Shown in pieces: positions 13,201 to 22,969 of a stretch of 64,000 bases of DNA. Under the pieces are notes generated by a model. That model was not told the DNA's origin. It saw only the letters and a program-made list of their open reading frames with translations, and made no database searches. How positions within the stretch are numbered: the stretch's first letter is position 1; every line of letters starts with the position of its first letter. The stretch covers positions 22,060,806-22,124,805 of the forward strand of contig NC_133215.1 of NCBI RefSeq assembly GCF_040436345.1. The letters run 5' to 3'. Made by a program: the position numbers and the translations under genes. This stretch comes from Pagrus major (taxonomy: Eukaryota > Chordata > Actinopteri > Spariformes > Sparidae).

Positions 13201-16200
13201 CTTGGCCGAACCCCACCTGCCTCTCCAGCCAGCAAACCTGCAAACAGCACCACCCCTCAGGCAAAACGTGGCACCAAACCCACTCAGGCTGTCTCACCTT
13301 TCACTACGACCAAGAAGACGGGGGCTACAAATGCGACCGCACAGAGTGCTGCTGTTGCAGCGGTAGCAGCTGCCACAGCAGCAACTGTGTTAGCAGCCAC
13401 AGAGTCCTTACCACATGGATCATCCCTTGCTGCCTCTACACCAGAGGAGGTCTCTCCCCCAGTCTTGGCCCAGGATACCACACCGGATGTGGTACCTCAA
13501 GAGACTGCTCAAAGCCATGTAGCTGCCTCCTCTCCTCCACAAAGCCCTGTCAGGACAGCCTTCCCACAAACATCTTCAACCCACGAGCAGCTAGAAAGCA
13601 CTGCTCCCATCCTAACAATGCAGGACCAGATGCCTGTCCCAGCTGAGCCTACATTACCACTGGTGGCCTCCCCTCCTGATGTAAATGAAGAGCCTGTTTA
13701 CCTGTTGACTGAACAAATCCCATCCACATCTAAAGAGTTGGAAGCGGCAGCAATTACCATCCCTGAGATAGACCCTACCACCAATTTAAACGAGGAGGAG
13801 GATGAAGAGGAGAGAGAGGGTAGCCAGTTGGTGTCTGTGTCCGAAATGAGCGGAACCACACAGCCCACAGAGGAGTCTCGTCCTGGGTCGGCTGGACCTG
13901 TAGGAGGGTCTGCTTGGAGGGCCGGTGGAGCCTTGCTTTCTGAGCTGGACTCTGAGGAAGTAAGCGGCAGCCAGCAGGGTGCGTCTGAACTGAGCGCCCC
14001 CGGTGTCTTGGAGGGCACAGAGAGCATGGATGATCTTGGAGACGGCAGTCTGAAAGGAGCCATCGACATGGAAGGAGCCTCAGCAGGTTCACCGGACTTT
14101 GAGAAAGTTCCCGACATACCGGTTAATGACTTTGATGAGGACGAAGATGAAGATGATGACGATGATCGGGTGTGTGACATGGATGTTGGCTCAGAGCGGA
14201 CAGATGAACCGCAGAGACTCAGGCATGACAACGATGTGGACGATGAGGAGGATGAAGATGTAGAGATGGCGAGTGAGGGGGTGACAGAGAGTGGGCTGGA
14301 AAGCTATGGGAACGCAGACGAGGATGACTTTGCTGAGGATGAAAGGCTGGACAACTTGAACAGAGTGGTCCAGCCGCCACCTCCCCCTCCTCTGCTGCCA
14401 TCTGCCCCTGCTGCTCAGTGGGACCAACCAAACCCCTTCTGTGATCCCTGGGCAGAACCTCTTCAGCCACAGCAGGTTCATGTGCCCATACAGGAGGCAG
14501 GAGCGGCTGCAGCAAGCCCTGTGGCAGACCCCTGGCAAGCAGACTCTGAGACCCCAACTCAGACTCCAGCCCAAGCCTGGCTAGAACTCGGCTCTGGGGC
14601 ATTTGCTCCTGAAAACCAAGAGGTTCCCCATCATTCTTATGTCAAACACGAGGCCCAAATGTACATGGACCAGTCCAACACAGTCCCAATGCAGACTCTG
14701 GCCCCAGCTCCCCTCTCTGCCCCAGGAATGTCTCTGTCAAGCACCCTGAGCAGTGACACCAGCACACCAGAGGATCTCGGTGACTACAATCGAGATGGGA
14801 AGTTCCAACCACAAGCCACAGTGCTTTCCCCACAGCCTGACCTGGACTACCAGGACCTGGGCATTCACCTGGAGAGAGGAGACGCGGAGGGAGAGGAGGA
14901 GGCTGAGGCAGAGACCCTGCCAGCTGATGAAGTTCTGGGAGGCCCTGCAACTGCTCCTACATCCAACCCCTCCTCCTCAACCTCCGTAACGGAGGACGAG
15001 GCCAGCGACACAGAGGGAGAAGCTCAGTTGGACGATTCCTTGGAGGGTCCAACGATCGGCCACATAACCTTCGACAGCCAGCCTGCAGCCCAGCGCCTCC
15101 TGTCCACTGTGGAAGAGGGAGAGGAGGCTGACATGGAGGAGGTGCAGGGTGTTGCTGGTGAAGACACCACCCCACCTTCAGCGACATCATTGGCATCTTA
15201 CGGCTTTGACACCATGACCACTGCTTCAAACTCCAATGCCCAGTCCACGGGGGAGAGCTGCATCAAGAGCCCTGGCATTTTCTCCCTGGAGGAGCTTCCC
15301 GAGGAGGCCAAGGAGCCATGTCTGATCCCGCAGCCTCACACCCAGCCATGCCTTGCAGAGCAGCAGTACATCGAATGCGGGAAGCAGGAAGAAGAGCATG
15401 TCAGGGAGGAAGTGCTGGGGCCAGAGGAAGCCTTGGATCCTTTGTCAACTCCCAGCACTTTCCAGCAAACAGAGGAAAACCCAGATGACATCCAGCCTCC
15501 CTACTATTCGGCTATCTGTGAAAAGACTGAGAACTCTTTTGCAGGTAATGTATAGCTCATCATCTCCCTAACAGCCCAAGTAATGTCCCCTAACTCCCTG
15601 TGGCCCTGTTCCAGCCTCCCCACAATATCTCACTGTTGTCGTCGTCAGTGTTTGTCCTGAAATCTCTGGGGGTGGACGTAATCAAAGTAAAACTTAAAAA
15701 AAAACAAAAAACACAGAGAGCAAAAAAAGGGAAGAAATCAAAAAAGAGGACAGCGGTGGCACTTCCCTCTGATATAACATTTCAATGAGTATATGGCTTA
15801 AATTCCTGTATGTGCAATAGCTACTACTATTTACAGCTAATGTGTGAGCGTGCCTGGGTTTTTGGTTTCTGCTTTATTTAACAAAGAATAATGTGGTTGC
15901 CCTGAACTGGCGTGGATTTGACTTGTCTGTTTACAGCTCATTAAAAAGGGAAAAATGAAAAAATGAAGCCTAACTAAAAGAAATGTGGAATGAACTGTTT
16001 AACATGTTCTGATGTGTATTTATCCAAATACTTTTTACTGAAAGCTGATAACCGAAAATTAATTTTGACTGTATATTCCTGTTTGATTTTCACTCTCCAA
16101 CCTTACCATACAGGCAATCTTCCTTGTCCCCAATCACGCCTCATCTCCTCTTGCACTTTAAATTGTAACCCAGCTTTTCTTTTCTTGTGTTTATCTCTCT

Positions 16201-18711
16201 TTTGGAGTAATGAACCTTAAAACTTTAAATAAAGATTAGATTTTTACCATGATGCACTCTGTCACTGTACAGTTTTATTGAAATGGGCACTTGGGACTGG
16301 AGTGTAAGGCATATTTATGGTCCAACACCACTGGCATTCATTTCAGGGTCTCACAAACTTACACAAACTTTACACATCTCATTATATTACAGACACGTCC
16401 ATTCAGTCAACCATGTAGGCTGCAGCTTATCGTTGCTATATTCTTGCACACACTCAAATACACAAGTTGAGGCCTTTCCTTTGAAAACTCGACATGATAA
16501 ACAGCCAAACTCATGCCCAACCTCAAAAAACAACAGTGGTCTGAAAATGGAATGAATGAGTCGACGCCACCGGACCTTCCCAACCATGGAACGGACTTCA
16601 GCATCAGCAGCGAAGAAGTTTGATGGCCTGAAGAAGCCAGCCCTCCTCACACTGCTGCTACTTTACTTTCCTCTCCGGTCTACTGTGGGTGTGTTTCTGT
16701 TTTAGCTCCTTTCTGCCTTTTTAAAAAAAAAAAAAAGCATTCCTGCTGCGCTGTTCCACAGCACTGTATTAATGTTATCTTATGCTTATGCATGTCACTG
16801 TTGCACAATGACTTGACTTTCATTACTTTAATTTGTTCAGGGTCAGCCAGATAGCTTGGCTCTAGGACTTGATGTACTCAAGTTGGATTCATGTCTAGCC
16901 TTCTAAAGCCAAGCTATTGTTTATAGTTCTCTTGTGATGCTGGATGTCTATAAATGCATGGAGAAGCTTTTGCATGTATCACTGGTTGACTAACTATAAA
17001 CTCCATTCACGGGTGATGACTGTTGAAGCTCGCAGTAAGCTTTTCTGTGGTTGTTTATGTTCTCACCATAGTTGATAGTGATTGCATATACAGGAAGTTG
17101 GCTGCTTTTTATTTGCAAAAAAAATCTTTCTTTTCTGGGTGTTTTTAAAAAAAAAAAAAAAAAAATTACACATGAAAAATTAAAAATGCACATTTGCTCT
17201 CTGCACAAATTTTCCTGCCCTGGCCCCAGCCACCACCACCCCCAGTCACCTCACCTTTGGGTCACTATTTACTGGTGTGTTAACTATTTTTACACATACT
17301 ATGTCTCCACCCCTCTGAATACTTAGCAGGCTGTATCTGTCACTGCTGCACCGCTTTCAAACAATGTCCCACTGTCACAACTGCAAAACTATAAATGATT
17401 GCCGTTCAGTTAGGCCACTGGCAGACGTTTGGGCTTGGCTTCACAATGCTTTCACTATTCCTTCACAAAGTATGAGCCTCTGAAGGCCGCCCCCTTCCCT
17501 CTACACCCTTCTGCTTGTACTCACACTGCACTGTTGACACTGTCCTGCCTGTGACCTGTTTTATAACATCACGCTACTGTAATCTTCCTTCCCGCTTCCT
17601 CTCACACACAGGCTTCACCGCATTACCGCACCCTCACCGCCGCGATCACGCAGCGTACCCCAGAACCTACTGTGACATCGTCAAACCTCACAGCACCACG
17701 GGCACCCCGCCAAAGCTCACCTGCGCCGACCTCCCGCCCAGGAGCTTTGGTCAGCAGGCGCTGAGCCCGCAGCTCCGCAGGCTGGAGCAACACCAGAGGC
17801 AGCTGCTGGAGATGCAGCAGCGCAGGGAGCAGCAGAGCCGTCCGCTGGAAGAGGCGGAGCAGGAGAGGAAGCGGAGGGAGGAGGAGGAACAGAGGAGGAA
17901 GAAAGAGGAAGCTGAAGAAGAAATAAAGAGGAATAAAGAGGAGACGGAGAGGATGATGCAAGAGCAGGAAGAGGCAGCAAAGAAGGAAGAAGAGGAAAAG
18001 TTAAAAAAAGAGGAGGAGCTGAAGCAGAGGAGAGACCTCGAGCTGCAGCTGCAGCAGCAACAAGAAGAACTGAAGCAAAGACAGCAAATCATGCAGTGGC
18101 AACAAGAGCTGCAGCAGTCTAATAAAAGTCAGACTGTCCTGCTGTCCCCTTCCTCTGGCCTCTGCACCATTTATGAAGCACTGGAGAATAGTGATGAAGA
18201 GGACAGTGAAGATGAAGAAGTAATAAACGAGCTGAACCCCAGTAAAGAGAAGGAGCCCAGACAACAGATGTCAAATGAAGAGATTGACGACGACTGTGAA
18301 AAGGTGACATCAGATGAAGACAAACTGCAAGACTCGTCACCATCCACAGAAACCCTTCCTCCTCTCCCAGATTCCCCTCAGACACCAAGCAGCTCCTCCC
18401 CTTGCCCTCCTGAGTCTCCTGAGCGTCCCCCACCTCTGGACCTGGACTGGGGGAAGAAGGTGGACATTGTCCAGCAGCTCATCAATCAGACCCTGCTGCT
18501 GAACAGAGATGGCTGTTCCTCCCTGCTGCTGCTGCCGGGGGGAGCAGGAGGCACCCTGAGCCCCCTGGAGAGCAGCCTGTGGCCCAGCCTGCTGCCTCCA
18601 CTCACCCCTCCCTCTGCCACCGTCACCTCTGTCAGTAGTTTCTCCCCAGAAGCAACTGGGAGCTCCCCACAGGGAGAGTGGACAGTGGTGGAGCTGGAGA
18701 CGCATCACTGA
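3709..18711 (+). CDS. prr36: PRR36-like protein (KIAA1107/BTBD8-related), five coding exons
   Basis: Coding exons are 3709-4288, 4423-4516, 12434-12621, 12950-15544 and 17612-18711. All borders are GT/AG and phases match (1,2,1,1), giving 4557 nt and 1518 residues. Residues 1 to about 450 are a basic Ala/Thr/Lys/Pro low-complexity region. About 560-1150 is acidic and disordered, with an Asp/Glu run near 681-694, poly-Pro near 762, an NPF motif at 782-784 and DPW motifs at 786-788 and 814-816. SPGIFSLEELPEE lies near 1061. A charged Glu/Lys/Gln coiled coil covers about 1204-1324. The C-terminus carries DLDWGKKVDIVQQLINQTLL near 1430 and ends VVELETHH. There is no BTB or kinase domain, signal peptide or membrane segment. 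Identity is inferred from architecture and from the 19p13-type neighbours. KIAA1107, a clathrin/AP-2 accessory protein in neurons, is the probable paralogue, so a cytosolic scaffold role is a guess. The gene model is far surer than the name. Confidence 0.6.
4423..4516 (+). CDS. prr36: prr36-like coding exon 2
   Basis: A 94-nt exon with acceptor TTTTTGTAG and donor ACCAG|GTATGC. It continues the frame left by the previous exon (one nucleotide carried over) and encodes ATTSRPVASTAPKPSASTMA and a short Lys/Thr tail. The preceding intron is only 134 bases. Composition matches the neighbouring exons. Confidence 0.75.
5920..5944. repeat. (TTTA)n microsatellite
   Basis: About six TTTA units are followed by a short TATATATA stretch, within the second intron of the prr36-like gene. 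Confidence 0.9.
8873..8893. repeat. Poly-T run
   Basis: Twenty-one consecutive T residues. It could be the reversed poly(A) end of an old retroposon, but I see no clear element body next to it. Confidence 0.85.
11251..11585 (+). repeat. Interspersed repeat, GGGCTGCAACTAA family, copy 2
   Basis: Starts TAGGGCTGCAACTAATG and contains the family landmarks TTGTCTGGTCTATAAAAT, GATGACGTCCTCAAATGT, CTTGTTTTGTCC and AGATATTC. The right end is degenerate (TTCCAGGTCTAG). It is fuller in its middle part than the copy at 3294-3549 and lies in the same orientation within an intron. Confidence 0.75.
12434..12621 (+). CDS. prr36: prr36-like coding exon 3
   Basis: A 188-nt exon with acceptor CTGCCCCCAG and donor AAAG|GTTAGA. 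It completes the Arg codon left by exon 2 and encodes an Ala/Thr-rich run with repeated Pro-Ala-Thr units (RPATAPSTSRP, RPATATTKPSTTAAAK), ending in five Ala then Lys-Lys. The repeats suggest internal expansion. The same bases are open in two other frames only because of their composition. Confidence 0.8.
12950..15544 (+). CDS. prr36: prr36-like large coding exon 4
   Basis: A 2595-nt exon with acceptor TTTGCACCAG and donor GCAG|GTAATG. It encodes residues 288-1152: first a Lys/Thr/Ala/Pro region, then a Ser/Pro/Glu-rich disordered region. This includes the acidic run near 681-694, a poly-Pro stretch, the NPF-C-DPW cluster, a second DPW, and a C-terminal conserved-looking block (ASYGFDTMTTASNSNAQSTG and GIFSLEELPEEAKEP). 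Reading through the donor gives only Gly-Asn-Val before a stop at 15553-15555. Confidence 0.85.
15545..17611 (+). other. Last intron of the prr36-like gene (2.1 kb)
   Basis: No coding exon is supported. The interval contains a Lys-rich chance frame (15675-15755), an AATAAA signal at 16228-16233 that could serve intronic polyadenylation (see findings), and poly-A runs at 16723-16736 and 17147-17165. Confidence 0.6.
17612..18711 (+). CDS. prr36: prr36-like terminal coding exon (coiled coil)
   Basis: The acceptor is CTCACACACAG. The carried-over G gives GFTALPHPHRRD, then AYPRTYCDIVKPHS, a Leu/Gln/Glu/Lys/Arg coiled coil (about 17764-18125), an acidic Glu/Asp stretch and the DLDWGKKVDIVQQLI motif. 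The TGA stop is at 18709-18711. Purine-rich codons in the coiled coil make the minus strand look open, but those frames are shadows. Confidence 0.85.
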
Positions 18712-19210
18712 GGGGGCGGGAGTGTGTGCTTTCACTCACACACTTGACAGTAATGCAGATGTTGTATTTAAACATTGACAACACTCATACAGGGAAGAAA
18801 ACACAAGTGCTGTCTGTTTACGCACACAAACACATGGGAATTCAACACATCAAACGGTGATACATACGTTTGCAGGTCAGCCCGTACACACAATTAAACA
18901 TTTAAATATTTACTTCTAAAGAACAGCTGTATGGACTGTTTGAAGTAAATAGTTTGTGGAGAAAAATGGCAAAAAACAGAAGAAATTCTTCAACACTGAT
19001 GAGGAGGACTAACCTCATCATTTAGTTTATGCCCATTTTTTTATGGTAAAGTATTTCAGGATGTGACCTGAGAGAAATCAGTGATTAATTTTAAATGATG
19101 AATTAGACAACATTTTATAGGTCATAACAAAATAATCTCTGATAGAAGCACAAAGATGAGTGATTAATGATATTGATAGACAGTTCAGCCCTGTAGGTAG
19201 ACCCATACAC

Positions 19211-19502
19211 GTGTGGTTCCCAGCCAACAAGGGGTCACACGAGAAACCTGAGAGGTTGACTGTAGCAGAATTTTGTTGTTCTGCTCTTGTTTTGTCAATC
19301 ATCAAAGTGTTTCTTCAGGCTTTGCTCAGATCTTTGCTTCCCCCCCCTTTTTAAACTACTGAATGAATTGACCTATTATGGATTCAATCAAAAAGCAGCA
19401 ATCTTAGAGGGAATAATAACTCTTTACTTGATCTGGGTACAACCTTAAATAGAGGTTTGCTTTAAGGCGTCAACATAAGGTTAAATGTTGGGAACCACTG
19501 CT
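19211..19502. repeat. Inverted-ended interspersed repeat in 3' UTR
   Basis: The left end has GTGGTTCCCAGCC and the right end, read on the minus strand, has GTGGTTCCCAACA, so the two ends are inverted copies. I recognise GTGGTTCCCAAC as a frequent terminus of fish interspersed repeats. The interior is degenerate. Confidence 0.45.
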
Positions 19503-21118
19503 TTAGATTCACTTGAGACAAACGGGGATTTCTAACTGTACTGTAAAGACGAGCACAACACAGATACCAATGATTGATGGTGCTACAGTTCAATTGTCTG
19601 TTTCTCCAAGAATGTACACAATAGTGCAGAAGAGGTTAAAAACCAATGAATACAAAAAACAATGTTCTTCCCCTGAATTAGGACTCTCAGGTAGTGTTAA
19701 CCACCCCCATCCCTTTTTGTTAAATAATTGGATCGTCTCGTTCACGGAGAGTTCTAACTCTGAAATCCGATTCCAAAACTTCTGTCGGGCATGAATCAGT
19801 TACACACCAAAACATGTAAATAAACTCCCAAATTTACCAAGGACATAACCTCAGTGTCCTCAATTGTAGTTGTGACACTACTTGAGAGTCTCGATTCAGG
19901 GCAATAAAGTCTCCGATGCTGCCAGATAAGCACCATCTCCGTCACAAACGCAACACGACACCACAGTGAAACTTAGCACTTCTCTCACCTCACACTCGAT
20001 ATCCTACACAACTGCAAACACAAACTTCACACTGATTGTCAGGATGTAATATCACACATCAATCCTTGAAACTCACACCATGATGCATCACTGCTACTGA
20101 CAGAGGGGGTTGGGCACCTTTTGTTTTGTTTTTTTCCTTTATGCCAAATCTTTGTGCCACGGGTGCACACAGACACAGACAGAGAGAGAGGTGGTGTAAC
20201 ATGGCCACTATCAGTTTAAGGTAATCTGACTGATACATTTGGTTGTTTTCCTTTGGGTTTCTCACCTGTTGTCCCTTTTTAATTGAAGCCATAATCGTGC
20301 ACACACATCCTCATCACCTCATTTTTAAAATGAGGATACACTGGAGATGTCTGGCTACTGAATAGTGATAAAAGAACACAGATTCCCATCATTTTGAGAT
20401 TGCACTTAATACAAACTGAAAGTCGAGGAATTTGATTAATTCAAATGTTTATAGAGGCCGAGACACTACGGCTGGTTAAGTGAAGTCTTATTATTTATTT
20501 GCAAACTAAGATCAAAGCTGTGTTGATTAGTGATGAGGAGGAACATCACATTTTTAGACAAACTGAGCATGAGCTCAAGCATCACTACTGTTTGGATCTT
20601 AGTGATCTTTACCAAAGGTAAATATTGCTCTTTGAAACACTGGAGTTGGGCCCTAATGAAGTTTTATGTCATCGAGAGATGACACTTGTTAGTTACTTAA
20701 TACTGTTTATATGGTCAACATCACGGCTCTGTAGCCCCATATGGACTTTTCCCCACAGGTGTAATCTTTCTAAGGCTCTCATTTTAGATGGTATGTCGGA
20801 CTACAGACCGATAGTAGGCCTTCTACACTGGTCCAATACACAGATTTTACATTATTAGACGATTTACTCTTGGTTTTAACCGATACTGCTGTGAAGGTCC
20901 ATAGTCACTTTATTTTGTGATATGAGGAAGATTAATAAAAGGGAGGGACTGCTGGGAGAGTTCCATATCAGGTCATTCTGAGTATTAACTGTTATTGTTG
21001 AAACTGTGATGAGCTATGGTACGAAAGTGTGTCGCACTAGTTGTAAATGTTCATAACTGTGCTGTACGTTGATGTCAGTCTCGTCTGGATACTGTGTGTG
21101 TGTTTGTCAGTCAGTGTT

Positions 21119-21420
21119 TAAAGGGACACTATGAAGTTAAGGAAAAGAAATTCAAACTCAGACTTGTAATATTTACAATATGAATGAGGTAATGTTACAT
21201 ACTCATTTTTCCGTAACTGAATAAACCAGCTGTAAACACTGTTTGAAGCTAGAAAGGTGTCCGGCAAATGTAAACAAAGTAACAGTATGAAATCGTGTTG
21301 TCATTTAAGGTCCCTTTGTTTATTTAGTTATGAAAATGAAGAGTTTGTTAAGGCATAAAAAAATCTTCTGATTAAAAATTCTTCCTCAAATCTACATAGT
21401 CCACCTTTACGGCAGTCGAG
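21119..21420 (+). repeat. Interspersed repeat in 3' UTR (AAAGGGACACTATG ... CTACATAGTCCACCTTTA)
   Basis: The block begins TAAAGGGACACTATG and ends CTACATAGTCCACCTTTA, with GTTTGAAGCTAGAAAGGTG in its middle. These landmarks match a dispersed element seen often in teleost non-coding DNA. It lies within the prr36-like 3' UTR. Confidence 0.5.
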
Positions 21421-22307
21421 TTGAGCTACACTGTAATATTACAGGTTAAATACATGATAGAAATACAGTTTGACAGTTTCCTCTCCTGTAAGTTGAGCAG
21501 AAGGGCACAGAAATACCATGAGAGAGTTTGACATTAATTCGTACTCATGTTTTCTTGAATCAGTTTTTGTATGTAGTCAGGTCCTGGCTCGTCAAGCAGC
21601 ATAAAAGCTAGCAAGTGACATCAGTGAACCAGGTATGAACCATTTAACATTAAGTGACTCTTGACACAAATCCTTGCCCTTTACCAGGTATTCCAGCAAA
21701 GGAAATTCCCTTTATCTTCACTAGTTTGCCTGCTCTCTTCTCACAGCCAATGTGTAGCAGCTGAAATGTAAGCAGGTGTTAAGTCTTGTGTGTTTTGGAC
21801 ACATTATGGTCACTGCATTTTTGACGAAGCTGGACTTTTTTAAATGTGCTTTCTGTAGTGTTTTTGTAAGCATTTGTGTGTATATTGTTTAAAAAGACTG
21901 CTCACTGTAATGAAGGGAAACTCCACTTTACTTTTGTACTTTAGAGACTTAGAAGTATAGTAGCCCTTTAAGAGTCCTATATAGATTTTTATTGAATAGA
22001 TGAATGAAGGATGTTGGTTGTAAATGGTAGATTTTATTCTTTGTGGTAAGTGAATTGCCTTCTTATTATTTTTAATGTCTAGTCAACAAACTGATGAGCT
22101 GAATGGTTACATGGTCAAACTGAACACAGATGACGTTTAGGCTCAAAGTTGTTAAGTCTCACGTTTTGGATATTAATTTATTGAAAATGAAGTGAGGCCT
22201 TTGTGAACTAATTTAAACGGCTTGATGAACCTGTTGAAGAAAACAGGCGCTCTCACTTGTTGAGCCTGAATCATGGCAGCTTGTTTTAAAATGTAAACAT
22301 TTCCTTG

Positions 22308-22313
22308 TTTATT
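22308..22313 (-). terminator. Candidate polyadenylation signal of the C19orf67 homologue
   Basis: TTTATT on the plus strand is AATAAA on the minus strand. No AATAAA was seen on the minus strand between the stop codon at 22843 and this point, so this is the nearest canonical signal. If used, the two convergent transcripts overlap at their 3' ends. Confidence 0.4.
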
Positions 22314-22365
22314 TTCTGAAAGAAATCTGATTGTGTGTAATTATTTCAATGCAATGTTTCATGTA

Positions 22366-22371
22366 AATAAA
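22366..22371 (+). terminator. Polyadenylation signal of the prr36-like gene
   Basis: AATAAA followed by AGTTTTTTAAATAACTC, the best poly(A) signal downstream of the stop codon. Confidence 0.65.
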
Positions 22372-22842
22372 GTTTTTTAAATAACTCTTTCAGACTTCTT
22401 TGCAACACAACAAAAGTTCTTTAAAAATTTAAAACTCCACAAACAAAATATTTACATACTTGTATAAAATCTTTTAAAACTTGCAACATGAACACACGAA
22501 CAGGATAAAGTGTCAAAATAACGTGCAGCAAACATCACAGTGTACAGTATAAAACTTTTTTTTAGATAACCTGACTGAGCCGATAAAACTTCTTGAAACC
22601 GACTCTAGTCACAGCATAAAGTCTTTTCAGCTTTAAATGTGGAAAAACCAACAGTTCCTGAACGCACCACACCACTCTAAAATGACACTTTCAGCCAGTC
22701 AGGAGCTTGTGAGTCCATCAGTAAGAAACCTTCAACCTTAAAATACTTAATTAGTATTACTGTTAATGCTTTGACCAACCATAAAGAACGGTGTCACCCA
22801 CAGACATCAACACACAGATGCACCCTCCTGCAGGACCTAAGA

Positions 22843-22969
22843 TCACTCAGTCGTCTGCTGTGACAACAGCAGCTGCTGCAGGAAGTCTGTGGCGTTGCAG
22901 CTCGATGGCTCATCGCTGCCCAGTGATAACAGCCTCTTATAGCTGGCCTGAGGAGTGTCACACAGGATC
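22843..22969 (-). CDS. c19orf67: C19orf67 homologue terminal exon
   Basis: The acceptor TTTGTTTCAG precedes 22969 and the TGA stop is at 22845-22843. It encodes ILCDTPQASYKRLLSLGSDE then PSSCNATDFLQQLLLSQQTTE, matching the human [21 protein letters not shown]...DLLVQIL end. Confidence 0.88.

Larger units (their letters stand above)
18712..22390 (+). other. prr36: 3' UTR of the prr36-like gene
   Basis: There is no further coding sequence after the TGA. The first strong polyadenylation signal in a convincing setting is AATAAA at 22366-22371, followed by a T-rich stretch, giving a 3' UTR of about 3.65 kb. A weaker signal occurs near 20935. The UTR has absorbed two interspersed repeats (separate entries). 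The neighbouring gene reads toward it on the opposite strand. Confidence 0.6.

Noticed and set aside
13698..14602. Long minus-strand frames opposite the large exon (177 and 127 codons)
   Set aside because: They mirror the acidic and Pro-rich codons of the plus-strand exon and have no independent support.
15600..15788. Lys-rich 62-codon frame in the last intron of the PRR36-like gene
   Set aside because: It is driven by A-rich runs, with no splice signals that keep the main frame and no resemblance to a known protein.
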